The position numbers and the translations under genes were made by a program. A stretch of DNA of 64,000 nt, taken from Reinekea marinisedimentorum (GTDB taxonomy: Bacteria; Pseudomonadota; Gammaproteobacteria; Pseudomonadales; Natronospirillaceae). Location: contig NZ_SLZR01000003.1 of NCBI RefSeq assembly GCF_004341165.1, positions 62,001-126,000 of the forward strand. The letters run 5' to 3'. Shown piece by piece: positions 51,096 through 59,545 of the stretch (position 1 is its first letter; the number at the start of each line of letters is the position of its first letter). Below the pieces are notes generated by a model that worked only from the letters and a program-made list of their open reading frames with translations, was not told the origin of the DNA and made no database searches.

Positions 51096-51861
51096 CTTCC
51101 GCAGCCTGAGAGCATACAGGCTGTGGTTTTGTTGTTTAACCGTATTAACGCTCTTCTCGTTAAGCATGGCGGCCCAGGCCGCCGGCATCCCGGCTATTGA
51201 ATTAGAAACGACCCCTGAAGGCGGCACCCGTTACAGTGTCACCCTTCAAATTCTGGCGTTGATGACGGCGCTGGGTTTCCTTCCCGCTATCCTAATAATG
51301 ATGACCAGCTTCACGCGTATTGTGGTGGTGTTCGCGATTCTGCGTCAGGCAATTGGCTTGCAGCAAACGCCGTCCAATCAAATGCTGATTGGCTTAGCGC
51401 TGTTCTTAACCTTTTTTATTATGTCTCCGGTTTTCAACCAGATAAATGCCGAAGCCTTGCAGCCCTATCTGGCTGAAGAGATGGCGCCGGTTGACGCCGT
51501 AAATACGGCAATCGAGCCGCTTAAAAAATTCATGTTAGCCCAGACCCGTGAAAGCGACCTTATGCTGTTTATGGAGTTGGCTGACAAGGTTGGCCAAATC
51601 GAAAGCCCAGAAGACACGCCGCTGACTATTCTGATGCCGGCATTTGCAACCAGCGAATTAAAAACAGCCTTCCAGATAGGCTTCCTGCTGTTCATTCCGT
51701 TTTTGATCATCGATCTGGTCATCGCATCGATCTTAATGGCCATGGGTATGATGATGCTGTCACCCATTATTATTTCGCTGCCGTTCAAGATTATGCTTTT
51801 TGTTTTGGTAGATGGCTGGGCAATGGTGATGGGTTCCGTCGCTGCCAGCTTTAATCTTTAA
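51046..51861 (+). CDS. fliP: Flagellar export gate protein FliP
   Basis: 271 residues. A signal sequence ([20 protein letters not shown]) is followed by four membrane helices with [60 protein letters not shown] and the C-terminal [20 protein letters not shown]. FliP builds the pentameric core of the FliPQR export channel. The GTG at 51046 is the only good in-frame start before the signal (AAGGG upstream), so the gene begins inside fliO with a rather long N-terminal tail. Confidence 0.93.
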   Translation: MIHWPSTASLLTIRKISFRSLRAYRLWFCCLTVLTLFSLSMAAQAAGIPAIELETTPEGGTRYSVTLQILALMTALGFLPAILIMMTSFTRIVVVFAILRQAIGLQQTPSNQMLIGLALFLTFFIMSPVFNQINAEALQPYLAEEMAPVDAVNTAIEPLKKFMLAQTRESDLMLFMELADKVGQIESPEDTPLTILMPAFATSELKTAFQIGFLLFIPFLIIDLVIASILMAMGMMMLSPIIISLPFKIMLFVLVDGWAMVMGSVAASFNL

Positions 51862-51870
51862 GGAGTTGAT

Positions 51871-52140
51871 ATGGACGCACATAGCATTGGCGATATCTTT
51901 TCAGAAGCGCTGTTTATTGTGGTAACGATGGTCAGCGTCATTATTTTGCCAAGCTTGTTTGTTGGCCTTGTGGTGGCCACCTTTCAGGCGGCAACGCAAA
52001 TTAACGAACAAACCTTAAGCTTCCTGCCAAGATTATTGGTAACGCTGTTGATGATGATTGTCGCCGGCCCGTTCCTGGTGAACAAGATGATTGATTATGC
52101 CAATGAGATTTTCATTAATATTCCCACCCTGATTGGTTAG
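51871..52140 (+). CDS. fliQ: Flagellar export gate protein FliQ
   Basis: 89 residues with two membrane helices (ALFIVVTMVSVIILPSLFVG, LPRLLVTLLMMIVAGPFLVN) and the conserved ATFQAATQINEQTLSF loop between them. It joins FliP and FliR in the helical export channel. AAGGAG precedes the ATG by 6 bases; fliR follows after 3 bases. Confidence 0.95.
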   Translation: MDAHSIGDIFSEALFIVVTMVSVIILPSLFVGLVVATFQAATQINEQTLSFLPRLLVTLLMMIVAGPFLVNKMIDYANEIFINIPTLIG

Positions 52141-52143
52141 CCT

Positions 52144-52920
52144 GTGTATCTTATAACCGATGAGTTAATTGCCAGCTGGGTCAGCCACTTTATGTGGCCA
52201 TTCATTCGCCTGAGCTCATTTTTTATCATCGTCCCGGTGCTGGGTTCGCGGCTGATCCCTGCGCGTATCCGTATCGGCTTGGCACTGGTGATTACTATTC
52301 TGGTTTATCCGCTTCTGCCCGAAATGCCGGTGCTCGAAGCTGTAGATATTCAAACGTTCATACTCATTTTTGAACAGATTATCATTGGCTCCACGCTCGG
52401 CTTTATGGTTTTTGTGCTTCTGCAGATATTCATCCTGGCCGGGCAAACCATCTCCATGCAGATGGGCCTGGGTTTCGCCTCAATGGTCGACCCTGCCAAC
52501 GGTGTTTCGGTTGCGGTTCTGTCGCAGTGGTATCAGGTTCTGGTGACACTGGTGTATCTGGCAATCAACGGGCATCTGCTGACACTGCAGGTCGTGGTTG
52601 AATCCTTTTATAGCCTGCCAATTGGACAGGGGCTGTTTACGACAGATTCCTGGTTCGCTCTGGCAGAGTTCGGTGCCTGGCTGTTCCGGGCGAGTTTGAT
52701 GTTGGCGTTACCGGCTATCAGCTCATTACTGCTGGTGAATATTTCTTTTGGTGTCATGACCAGAGCAGCGCCACAGTTAAACGTATTTGCGCTCGGCTTT
52801 CCAATTACCATGTTGGCGGGTCTGGTTGTGGTTTGGGTCAGCTATTCTGCAGCTGCAGATCTGGTTGAGCAGTTCCTTGGCGTTCACGTTAACGTGATGC
52901 GCTCGTTAGTTGGGCAATAG
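52144..52920 (+). CDS. fliR: Flagellar export gate protein FliR
   Basis: 258 residues, about six membrane helices. Family segments include FIRLSSFFIIVPVLGSRLIP, AGQTISMQMGLGFASMVDP and GVMTRAAPQLNVFALGFPI. It is the single-copy subunit closing the FliPQR channel. GTG start, 3 bases after fliQ; flhB follows after 8 bases. Confidence 0.94.
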   Translation: MYLITDELIASWVSHFMWPFIRLSSFFIIVPVLGSRLIPARIRIGLALVITILVYPLLPEMPVLEAVDIQTFILIFEQIIIGSTLGFMVFVLLQIFILAGQTISMQMGLGFASMVDPANGVSVAVLSQWYQVLVTLVYLAINGHLLTLQVVVESFYSLPIGQGLFTTDSWFALAEFGAWLFRASLMLALPAISSLLLVNISFGVMTRAAPQLNVFALGFPITMLAGLVVVWVSYSAAADLVEQFLGVHVNVMRSLVGQ

Positions 52921-52928
52921 GCGGCGAG

Positions 52929-54062
52929 ATGGCTGAAGATACCTCCCAGGAAAAAACAGAAGAACCCACGGAGAAACGCAAGAAGAAAGCCAGGGAAGAG
53001 GGCAACGTTGCCCGTTCGCGTGAGCTTAATACCAGCCTGATTCTGATCGTGGCGGCGTTTGGCTTCCTGTTTTTCGGGCCAATGGCGGTGCGCTCACTCA
53101 TGTCGATTATGGCCTTGTGCTTTTCATTTGACCCGCGAGCCAGCTGGGATACCGACATCGTTGGTGAATACCTGCACGGCTCAATGAAAGACATTTTCAC
53201 TGCAATCTCACCGATCTTTGCCATGCTGTTTATTGCAGCTTTGGTTGCACCCATCAGTATGGGTGGCTGGAATTTCTCTAGTAAAGCGATTATGCCTAAA
53301 GGGTCGCGTATGAACCCGCTTTCCGGCCTTAAGCGCATGTTCTCCATCAACTCATTGGTGGAGCTGCTGAAGGGTTGGGCAAAGGTTCTGATTGTGGCCG
53401 GTATTGCCATTCTGGTGTTGGTGGGGTTAAAGAACGACTTCCTTTCGATGATTTTTCAGCCCACTGAAAATGCCGTCAGCCACGCTGCGAAACTGATTGC
53501 CTGGTCTTTTCTGCTGATTGTCTCCAGTACGGTCTTGATTGCCATTGTTGATGTGCCTTTTCAGATACACAGCCATAAGAAGAAACTCCGCATGACCATG
53601 CAGGAGATTAAAGATGAATACAAAAATACTGAGGGTAAGCCCGAGGTAAAAGCCAAGGTTCGTCAGCTGCAGCGCGAGATGGCGAATCGCCGAATGATGA
53701 AAGATGTGCCGGAAGCCGATGTCATCATCACCAACCCAACTCACTATGCCGTTGCCCTGAAATACAAACCCAATGAAATGCCGGCCCCGATCATGGTGGC
53801 CAAGGGTGCTGACAATATTGCCTTTAAAATCCGGGAGATCGGTGAAGAATACAATGTGCCGGTATTACAGATTCCGTCGCTGGCGCGGTCTATTTACCAC
53901 AACACTGAAATTGGTGCGGCAATCCCGGAAGGGCTTTATATCGCCGTAGCGCAGGTGCTTGCCTATATTTACCAGGTCGATCAATGGAAGCGTGGCCGGT
54001 CGAAAGAGCCGCCTAAGAAGCCTAACTATCCGATCCCTGAAGATCTGAGAGCGGATGAATAG
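52929..54062 (+). CDS. flhB: Flagellar export switch protein FlhB
   Basis: 377 residues. Charged N-terminus (QEKTEEPTEKRKKKAREEGN), four membrane helices (about 30-215), then the cytoplasmic domain with the self-cleavage motif NPTH in VIITNPTHYAVALKY (about 270). The cut between Asn and Pro changes export from hook to filament proteins in response to FliK. Last gene of the operon here; flhA, which normally follows flhB, is replaced by an unrelated convergent gene. Confidence 0.95.
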   Translation: MAEDTSQEKTEEPTEKRKKKAREEGNVARSRELNTSLILIVAAFGFLFFGPMAVRSLMSIMALCFSFDPRASWDTDIVGEYLHGSMKDIFTAISPIFAMLFIAALVAPISMGGWNFSSKAIMPKGSRMNPLSGLKRMFSINSLVELLKGWAKVLIVAGIAILVLVGLKNDFLSMIFQPTENAVSHAAKLIAWSFLLIVSSTVLIAIVDVPFQIHSHKKKLRMTMQEIKDEYKNTEGKPEVKAKVRQLQREMANRRMMKDVPEADVIITNPTHYAVALKYKPNEMPAPIMVAKGADNIAFKIREIGEEYNVPVLQIPSLARSIYHNTEIGAAIPEGLYIAVAQVLAYIYQVDQWKRGRSKEPPKKPNYPIPEDLRADE

Positions 54063-54083
54063 GCGTGGCGCCGTAAGCAGGCC

Positions 54084-54797
54084 CTAATGAAAGACTTTGT
54101 TCAGTAGCCATGCCAGCGCAAACAGTGGTGGCTGGTGCACCAGATAAAATACAAAGGCGTGCCGGCTCAGCCAATTAATCATCGGATTAAAAACCGATAG
54201 TGGCAGGGCTTTTATGCCCCAGCACTTTTTATAGCCAACATAAATACCAATGTAGACCATGCCCAACCAGGGAATCAGCCGGGTTAAATCGACGGTGCCA
54301 CGCGGCAGGTGCAGCACGGTTCGGTACTTCAAATACAGGAAGTGCAGGTTAAACCAGTCTGTCAGGTTGAACAGAACAAAGATGCTCACGCCAATAATCG
54401 CGGCAATAACGGGAAGCCTTAACAGCGGCAGGCTGAGCACAGACGCGACAAAAATGAAGTGCAGTACACCGAACCATACCCAGGTTTTAGGGTACATAAA
54501 GTAAGTTGAAAGGGTAATGAACAGGGCACCCGCGGCAATTTTCCCCAGCCGGATCGCAAACTTACGCCATTGTATTACCGGCGTATGGGCGGAATACAGG
54601 CCGGCACCGATGGCAATAAAAAACAATGTAACGATGACAAAGCGGTACCAGCTGAAGAAGCCGCCGTTTAATTTGAAGGTAATGAAGTCGAAAACGCTCA
54701 GGTCATAGCAGAAGTGGAAGACAGCCATTAAAAGCACGGCGATGCCGCGAAATTGATCAATAAGCTGCAGTCGGGTCTTTGGCTGGTTTTGCATCAT
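54084..54797 (-). CDS. DUF1624 membrane protein (HGSNAT-like acyltransferase family)
   Basis: 237 residues, about seven membrane helices. The N-terminus RLQLIDQFRGIAVLLMAVFH followed by FCYDLS is the signature of the DUF1624 / heparan-alpha-glucosaminide N-acetyltransferase catalytic-like family, with a histidine in helix 1. Members are thought to acylate sugars or lipids across the membrane, but the bacterial substrates are mostly unknown. Converges with flhB, 21 bases apart. Two adjacent ATG codons (54797 and 54794) could start it. Confidence 0.8.
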   Translation of the reverse strand: MMQNQPKTRLQLIDQFRGIAVLLMAVFHFCYDLSVFDFITFKLNGGFFSWYRFVIVTLFFIAIGAGLYSAHTPVIQWRKFAIRLGKIAAGALFITLSTYFMYPKTWVWFGVLHFIFVASVLSLPLLRLPVIAAIIGVSIFVLFNLTDWFNLHFLYLKYRTVLHLPRGTVDLTRLIPWLGMVYIGIYVGYKKCWGIKALPLSVFNPMINWLSRHAFVFYLVHQPPLFALAWLLNKVFH

Positions 54798-54874
54798 GGC
54801 ATGCCTGGCGGAAATCAGCGGGCTATTGTACTGGGTTTCGTGTGACAGTTGGTAGCTGCAGGGTGAACATGGTT

Positions 54875-55492
54875 TTAAAAAGACTGCAATGGCTGTGCAG
54901 GCTCGGTTGCCATGGTGGTGATTGATCGTGCAGGGATGTAATGAATCTGGTGATGCGGCTCGTTATTGTTCCAGGCCAGTTGATGAATCATAACCGAGGC
55001 ATCGGTTTGCCACTGGGTTTTCAGTATCAGCCTGTCGGCAGCCAATTCATTAACCATCGGCGCGTTACTTTGCAGAGCGTTGTCAGGCGCGCGGTGAAGT
55101 TGCTGGTTCATGCTGGCGGGTCCGTATTGGCTGGTCATCAGGCTGACTATGGTCTGATACTGGCGCAGCGCCCGGGCAAAATCGAGCCGGTTTTGTGGTT
55201 TGAAGATAAACCGGCCTTTGGTCAACCGGTTATCTGAAAACTGGTAAACAATTCGGGCGGTATCGATACCGTTAATATTAACACTGTAGATGAGGTAATC
55301 AGCTTCGCCAAACGGCGTAAGATTGCTGCGTGTTTCCAGCTGTTTGATCTCGGTGGCGGTCATTCCCCAGTTGGCCACACCAAAGTCGGCTGAATAGGTT
55401 AGAGCGCTGGCCAAAAGGGCACTGAGGAAAACCAGTGGCTTGAGTATCAGCCACTGGTGAAGAGGTTTAGTTGAACATATCCAGTAATTCAT
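54875..55492 (-). CDS. Exported protein of unknown function
   Basis: About 205 residues. A hydrophobic signal (ILKPLVFLSALLASALTYSA) with a polar N-terminal extension is followed by a small mixed alpha/beta domain (FGVANWGMTATEIKQLE, IVYQFSDNRLTKGRFIF) and a less ordered end. The GMTxxEI(K/Q)xLE opening is common in envelope proteins of gammaproteobacteria that lack a named function. The start (ATG at 55492) lies inside the end of the upstream gene, so the two are probably co-transcribed. Confidence 0.65.
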   Translation of the reverse strand: MNYWICSTKPLHQWLILKPLVFLSALLASALTYSADFGVANWGMTATEIKQLETRSNLTPFGEADYLIYSVNINGIDTARIVYQFSDNRLTKGRFIFKPQNRLDFARALRQYQTIVSLMTSQYGPASMNQQLHRAPDNALQSNAPMVNELAADRLILKTQWQTDASVMIHQLAWNNNEPHHQIHYIPARSITTMATEPAQPLQSF

Positions 55493-55799
55493 CGCCACTC
55501 AACTGATTGAAGTCTTTTTTCTGCTTTTCTTTCTTTTCAGGCTTTATGTCGGCAGTCTGGTGGGTTTCTTCAGCCTTTTTCAGGCGTTCACGAATTTTAT
55601 TTTGGCCTGAAGTGGTGTCTTTCAGGTTATTTTCTTCCAGATAGCGCTGATAAGCCGACTTCTGCTTCTTTTTGTGCTTTGCCAGGCGGTTATGGCTTGG
55701 AATTTTTCCAAGTTCCCCTTCTTTGATGAAGTCTTTCTTGGAGCCGGTTTTTATACCAGCTTTGCCTTTCATACGGCGGGATTTTTTTGAACGGGACAT
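55467..55799 (-). CDS. Small highly basic protein of unknown function
   Basis: About 110 residues, very Lys/Arg-rich (SRSKKSRRMKGKAGIKTG, RLAKHKKKQKSAYQRYLEEN), with a short acidic end LSGDELLDMFN. No signal or membrane segment. The composition suggests RNA, ribosome or GTPase binding; it recalls the basic GTPase-activating protein YihI in style, but I cannot confirm homology. Start at 55799 chosen because the residues further left (from 55856) look unlike coding sequence. Its end overlaps the next gene by 26 bases. Confidence 0.6.
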   Translation of the reverse strand: MSRSKKSRRMKGKAGIKTGSKKDFIKEGELGKIPSHNRLAKHKKKQKSAYQRYLEENNLKDTTSGQNKIRERLKKAEETHQTADIKPEKKEKQKKDFNQLSGDELLDMFN

Positions 55800-55871
55800 G
55801 GAGTGCCTATATTTCTGTATTTGAAAGTGCTTATTATAGCCAGATTCAATCAACAATCATCGGGGTTTAGT

Positions 55872-56903
55872 ATGGAATATCGTCAGTTAGGGCGAACCAA
55901 TCTGAAAGTTTCTAAGTTATGTCTGGGTACCATGACCTTTGGCGAGCAAAATACGGAAGCAGAAGCGCACGAGCAAATGGACTATGCGCTTGCCAATGGC
56001 ATTAACTTCTTTGATGCCGCAGAGATGTACCCTGTTCCGCCAAAGCCTGAGACTCAGGGCCTGACGGAGCAATATATTGGTAGTTGGTTTGCCAAAACCG
56101 GCAACCGCGATAAGGTTGTTATGGCAACCAAGGTTGCTTCCAGCGGTATGAATCATATTCGCCCGAATGCCGATTTGCGTGCTGATGAGATCGTTGGCGC
56201 CGTTGAAAAAAGCCTGAAACGGCTGCAGACAGACTATATCGATCTTTACCAGATACACTGGCCAAGCCGCCCAACCAATTTCTTTGGCAAGCTGGGCTAT
56301 GTTTACCCGGATGGAGATAACGGCGTTGCCATTGATGAAACGCTGGAGGCCTGTACCCGCCTGGTGCAATCCGGGAAGGTGCGCCATATTGGCGTTTCTA
56401 ATGAAACCCCGTGGGGTGTTGCTGAATATTTACGCCTTTCCCGAGAACAGGATTTGGCCAGAGTCGCCTCCATTCAAAACCCTTACAACCTGCTTAACCG
56501 CACCTTCGAAATAGGCCTGGCAGAGTTCGCCCGTCAGGAACAGGTGGGGCTGTTGGCGTATTCGCCACTGGGAATGGGCTTGTTGACCGGAAAGTACCGA
56601 CATGGCGCACGCCCGGCAAATGCGCGATTAACGCTCTTTACCCGCTTTCAGCGCTATATGACGGATCTGGCCGCGGAGGTGACCGAGCAATACCTGCAGC
56701 TGGCAGAGCAACATGAGCTCAACCCGGCACAGATGGCGTTGGCGTTTGTCAGTGACCGGCCGTTTGTCAGCAGTAACATCTTCGGTGCCACCACCATGGA
56801 GCAACTGAAATTGAACATCGCCAGTGCCGAGCTGAAGTTGAGTGATGAGGTGTTACAAGGGATTGAGGCCATCCATATGGCGCAGCCGAACCCGTGCCCT
56901 TAG
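55872..56903 (+). CDS. tas: NADP(H)-dependent aldo-keto reductase Tas
   Basis: About 343 residues, TIM barrel. The N-terminus MEYRQLGRTNLKVSKLCLGT, then TMTFGEQNTEAEAHEQMDYA, the catalytic-tyrosine segment FFDAAEMYPVPPKPETQGLT, DYIDLYQIHWPSRPTNFFGK and IGVSNETPWGVAEYLRLS follow E. coli Tas almost position by position. Active-site Asp, Tyr, Lys and His all appear present. The physiological substrate is not known. ATG at 55872 fits the family N-terminus. Its end overlaps the PilZ gene on the other strand by 4 bases. Confidence 0.92.
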   Translation: MEYRQLGRTNLKVSKLCLGTMTFGEQNTEAEAHEQMDYALANGINFFDAAEMYPVPPKPETQGLTEQYIGSWFAKTGNRDKVVMATKVASSGMNHIRPNADLRADEIVGAVEKSLKRLQTDYIDLYQIHWPSRPTNFFGKLGYVYPDGDNGVAIDETLEACTRLVQSGKVRHIGVSNETPWGVAEYLRLSREQDLARVASIQNPYNLLNRTFEIGLAEFARQEQVGLLAYSPLGMGLLTGKYRHGARPANARLTLFTRFQRYMTDLAAEVTEQYLQLAEQHELNPAQMALAFVSDRPFVSSNIFGATTMEQLKLNIASAELKLSDEVLQGIEAIHMAQPNPCP

Positions 56904-57172
56904 TTGTTGTTCAGTTTTAAGCCTATGGTGTCACCGTCGATCCTGACCACATCCATAGTCAGTTCCGGGCTGTCGAAAGGCAGCCCAAGCACCTTGGTTT
57001 TCACAGACATTCCAATCTGCCATTCAATATTGCCCTGCAATGGCAGCTGAATACCTATGCCACCGTCAGAGATATCCCAGGTTTTTGTTTTGGTTTGCCG
57101 GCCATCTTCCAGTGTGACCTGTAATTCCATGGCAATGGCGGTACGCAGGTGCTTTCGTTTTTCATGAGTCAT
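56900..57172 (-). CDS. PilZ-domain protein, probable c-di-GMP receptor
   Basis: 90 residues, a stand-alone PilZ domain. The c-di-GMP-binding motifs are present: RKHLR near the N-terminus (RxxxR) and DISDGGIGI (D/NxSxxG). Such proteins relay c-di-GMP to motility, secretion or polysaccharide machines. In a window with a c-di-GMP-type FleQ and an EPS locus, a motility or EPS target is plausible but not shown. Confidence 0.88.
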   Translation of the reverse strand: MTHEKRKHLRTAIAMELQVTLEDGRQTKTKTWDISDGGIGIQLPLQGNIEWQIGMSVKTKVLGLPFDSPELTMDVVRIDGDTIGLKLNNN

Positions 57173-57201
57173 AGTTTAAATCTGTTTCCTGATCCCTTTG
57201 T

Positions 57202-57975
57202 TTACCACTGATCTCTGAGGTGACGGAGTTCAGTAAATCTGGCTTTTCGGTTTGGCGCGCATTTCGTCATTGAACACACTTCTTCTGAGTCTAGACGCAA
57301 AAACAGGTTGTATGCCATTTCCTGGTGCCAGGTCTGGACTGATCGGCTATCCGGGGTTTGCTTTGCAACGTTTAAGAGGGTGGTTTTTGCTTCTTCCAAC
57401 TGCGGGCAATAGTGCAGGGTAAACTTAAGGTTGGTTTCAATGTAGTCGTGCCCGGTATATATCCGGCAGCCGGGTGTCAGCCACTTGTGCAGTTTTTCAA
57501 TGCTGTCATAGAGTTCATCGACATTGCCGGATTTAATATTGCCGACGCCCGCATTAAACAGCGTATCCCCCGCAATAATAAAATCGCTCTCTGGTGCCTG
57601 CTTATTTAAATACAAATAAACGCCATGACCCGCAATATGGCCCGGCGTCAGTAAGTGGGTTATGGCTTGCTGGCCTATAAAAAGCTGTTGCTCATCCTCC
57701 AGCCAATGGTCCGCATCGACCTTGCCTTTACAGGTAACCGGTGCATATACCGGGGCCTGCGTTGCCGCTTTCAGTTTGGCAACATCTTTAATATGATCCC
57801 CATGTTCATGGGTAATCCAGATTTGTGTGATCTTCAGGTTGTTGCGTTCGGCAACATCGACGAGAAAGGCAGCGTCGAAGGGATCAACTGCTGCGGCTTC
57901 ACCGGTCTGCTCGCTGTATACCAGATGGTTGTAGTTGGCGAAGGAGCCTGGCACAAAGGTTCGAATGACGTCCAT
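57202..57975 (-). CDS. Metallo-beta-lactamase-fold hydrolase (glyoxalase II-like)
   Basis: 257 residues. The metal-binding motif THEHGDH is followed by further ligands in LLTPGHIAGHG, IIAGDTLFN and YTGHDYI. Overall layout resembles hydroxyacylglutathione hydrolase, but the C-terminal domain differs (CMTKCAPNRKARFTELR), so the substrate may be a different thioester or lactone. Diverges from yaaA 62 bases away; downstream of it is the PilZ gene on the same strand, 29 bases apart. Confidence 0.82.
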   Translation of the reverse strand: MDVIRTFVPGSFANYNHLVYSEQTGEAAAVDPFDAAFLVDVAERNNLKITQIWITHEHGDHIKDVAKLKAATQAPVYAPVTCKGKVDADHWLEDEQQLFIGQQAITHLLTPGHIAGHGVYLYLNKQAPESDFIIAGDTLFNAGVGNIKSGNVDELYDSIEKLHKWLTPGCRIYTGHDYIETNLKFTLHYCPQLEEAKTTLLNVAKQTPDSRSVQTWHQEMAYNLFLRLDSEEVCSMTKCAPNRKARFTELRHLRDQW

Positions 57976-58037
57976 AAGCTATCCGTGTATTGTGTTTATC
58001 ATGTAATTTGTAATTGAGTTTAGAGGTTCTGTAACTA

Positions 58038-58823
58038 ATGTTGAAGATGCTGGCAATTATCTCGCCTGCTAAAAAGCTGGATTTTGAAACTGAATCGCCC
58101 GTAAGCGATGCAACCGACTTTCGTTTTGCCGAAGAAGCACAAGCGCTGATTGCTCATCTGCGTGACTACAGTACAGATGAGATTAAAAAACTGATGAAGC
58201 TGAGTGATGCACTGGCAAGCCTGAACGCAGAGCGTTACGCCAGCTGGCACCCGGTGATGACCGAGCAGAACAGTAAGCAGGCGCTGTTTGCGTTTAAGGG
58301 CGATGTCTATACCGGTATGAGTGCCGATACCTTTACCCAACAGCAGATTACCGATGCTCAAAGTAAGCTGCGAATCCTTTCTGGCCTTTATGGTTTATTG
58401 CGCCCGCTGGACCGCATTCAGCCTTATCGCCTGGAGATGGGTACAAAATTAAAGACTGAGCAGGGTAGTAACCTGTATCAGTTCTGGGGCTCTAAGCTGA
58501 CAGACCAGTTGAATCTGGATATCGACGAGGTTCAGGCAGACATGTTGATTAACCTGGCCTCTAATGAGTATTTCAGTGCGGTTCAGGCCGACAGGGTGAA
58601 GGTTCCTGTTATTACGCCGGTCTTCAAAGACGAGAAGAATGGCGAATACAAGATTCGTTCATTTTTTGCAAAGAAAGCGCGTGGCATGATGGTTCGTTAT
58701 ATATTGGATGAATCGCCAACCAGTGAAGAAGCACTGAAGAAGTTCAATTACGGGGGGTATCAGTTTGAGCCGGCTGAATCCAATGCAACGACCTGGGTGT
58801 TTAAGCGGCCAGAAAAAGCCTGA
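58038..58823 (+). CDS. yaaA: Peroxide stress protein YaaA
   Basis: 261 residues. Recognised by MLAIISPAKKLDFET at the start, WHPVMTEQNSKQALFAFKGD, RILSGLYGLLRPLDRIQPYR, MGTKLKTEQGSNLYQFWG and NLASNEYFSAV. YaaA lowers intracellular free iron and protects DNA during peroxide stress. The ATG at 58038 has GAGG 11 bases upstream; the family N-terminus would also allow the ATG at 58047. Confidence 0.94.
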   Translation: MLKMLAIISPAKKLDFETESPVSDATDFRFAEEAQALIAHLRDYSTDEIKKLMKLSDALASLNAERYASWHPVMTEQNSKQALFAFKGDVYTGMSADTFTQQQITDAQSKLRILSGLYGLLRPLDRIQPYRLEMGTKLKTEQGSNLYQFWGSKLTDQLNLDIDEVQADMLINLASNEYFSAVQADRVKVPVITPVFKDEKNGEYKIRSFFAKKARGMMVRYILDESPTSEEALKKFNYGGYQFEPAESNATTWVFKRPEKA

Positions 58824-58880
58824 TAACCCTGCGGCGGCCATTTCAGACAGGTAAATAGTTAAAGTCCTTAGGAGCGATAC

Positions 58881-59471
58881 ATGCATTCTGTTTTTAAACG
58901 CTGGCAGGAAGCAGCAGCACTTACTCTGGTGATCACCCTTGCCGGCTGTGCGCAGCTTTCACCGCAGTTGTTGACCTTTGAATCTACAGTCGGGGCTGAA
59001 GAGGTTGTGAATGCACCGGTTACCATGACCGTTGCGGTTGTTGATGATCGTGCAGAACAAGCGATTGGCTACCGTGGAGGCATCTATTCCGATACCTCGG
59101 TTATAGAATCCAAACAGCCACTGGCAGAGCAGATAAAAAAGATAGCATCCGAAGCCTTCAGGGCGGGCGGGGCGGAAATTACCAATGTCTTTCCGCAGTT
59201 TGATGTGCAGATTTCAATCGACGAGTTCAGTTATGTTTCTGAAGATGTTAAGACCGGTATAAAACGCTCTACCGGAGCGGCCAGGTTAGGCATTCTGGTA
59301 ACCAGTGGGCAGGGAACATTCAGGAATAGCTTCAAAACCAGCGAATACATTGAAACGCTGGGTTACCCCAGTGAAGAGAAAAACGAAGAACTGCTGAAGA
59401 ATATCTTTAATTCGGTTATGGAGCGCATGTTGAGCGACCCCGAATTAGAATTGTTTTTATCAGAGTATTAG
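58881..59471 (+). CDS. YajG-family lipoprotein
   Basis: 196 residues. A lipobox (LAGC, Cys about 23) follows a signal helix. The mature part has the YajG pattern: VTMTVAVVDDRAEQAIGYRG, QIKKIASEAFRAGGAEI and a C-terminal helix NEELLKNIFNSVMERMLSDP. YajG-like proteins are envelope lipoproteins of poorly known role. TAGGAG precedes the ATG; a strong bidirectional terminator follows. Confidence 0.85.
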   Translation: MHSVFKRWQEAAALTLVITLAGCAQLSPQLLTFESTVGAEEVVNAPVTMTVAVVDDRAEQAIGYRGGIYSDTSVIESKQPLAEQIKKIASEAFRAGGAEITNVFPQFDVQISIDEFSYVSEDVKTGIKRSTGAARLGILVTSGQGTFRNSFKTSEYIETLGYPSEEKNEELLKNIFNSVMERMLSDPELELFLSEY

Positions 59472-59496
59472 TGGCGCATGGCCCACTAACGTTAAC

Positions 59497-59531
59497 AAAA
59501 AAAGCCGGTTAACAAATAACCGGCTTTTTTT
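59497..59531. terminator. Bidirectional terminator
   Basis: GCCGGTTA (59504-59511) pairs with TAACCGGC (59517-59524). An A-run precedes and a T-run follows, so it can stop both the yajG-like gene (+) and the LysR gene (-). Confidence 0.93.
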
Positions 59532-59545
59532 GGTTTTAAACCCCA

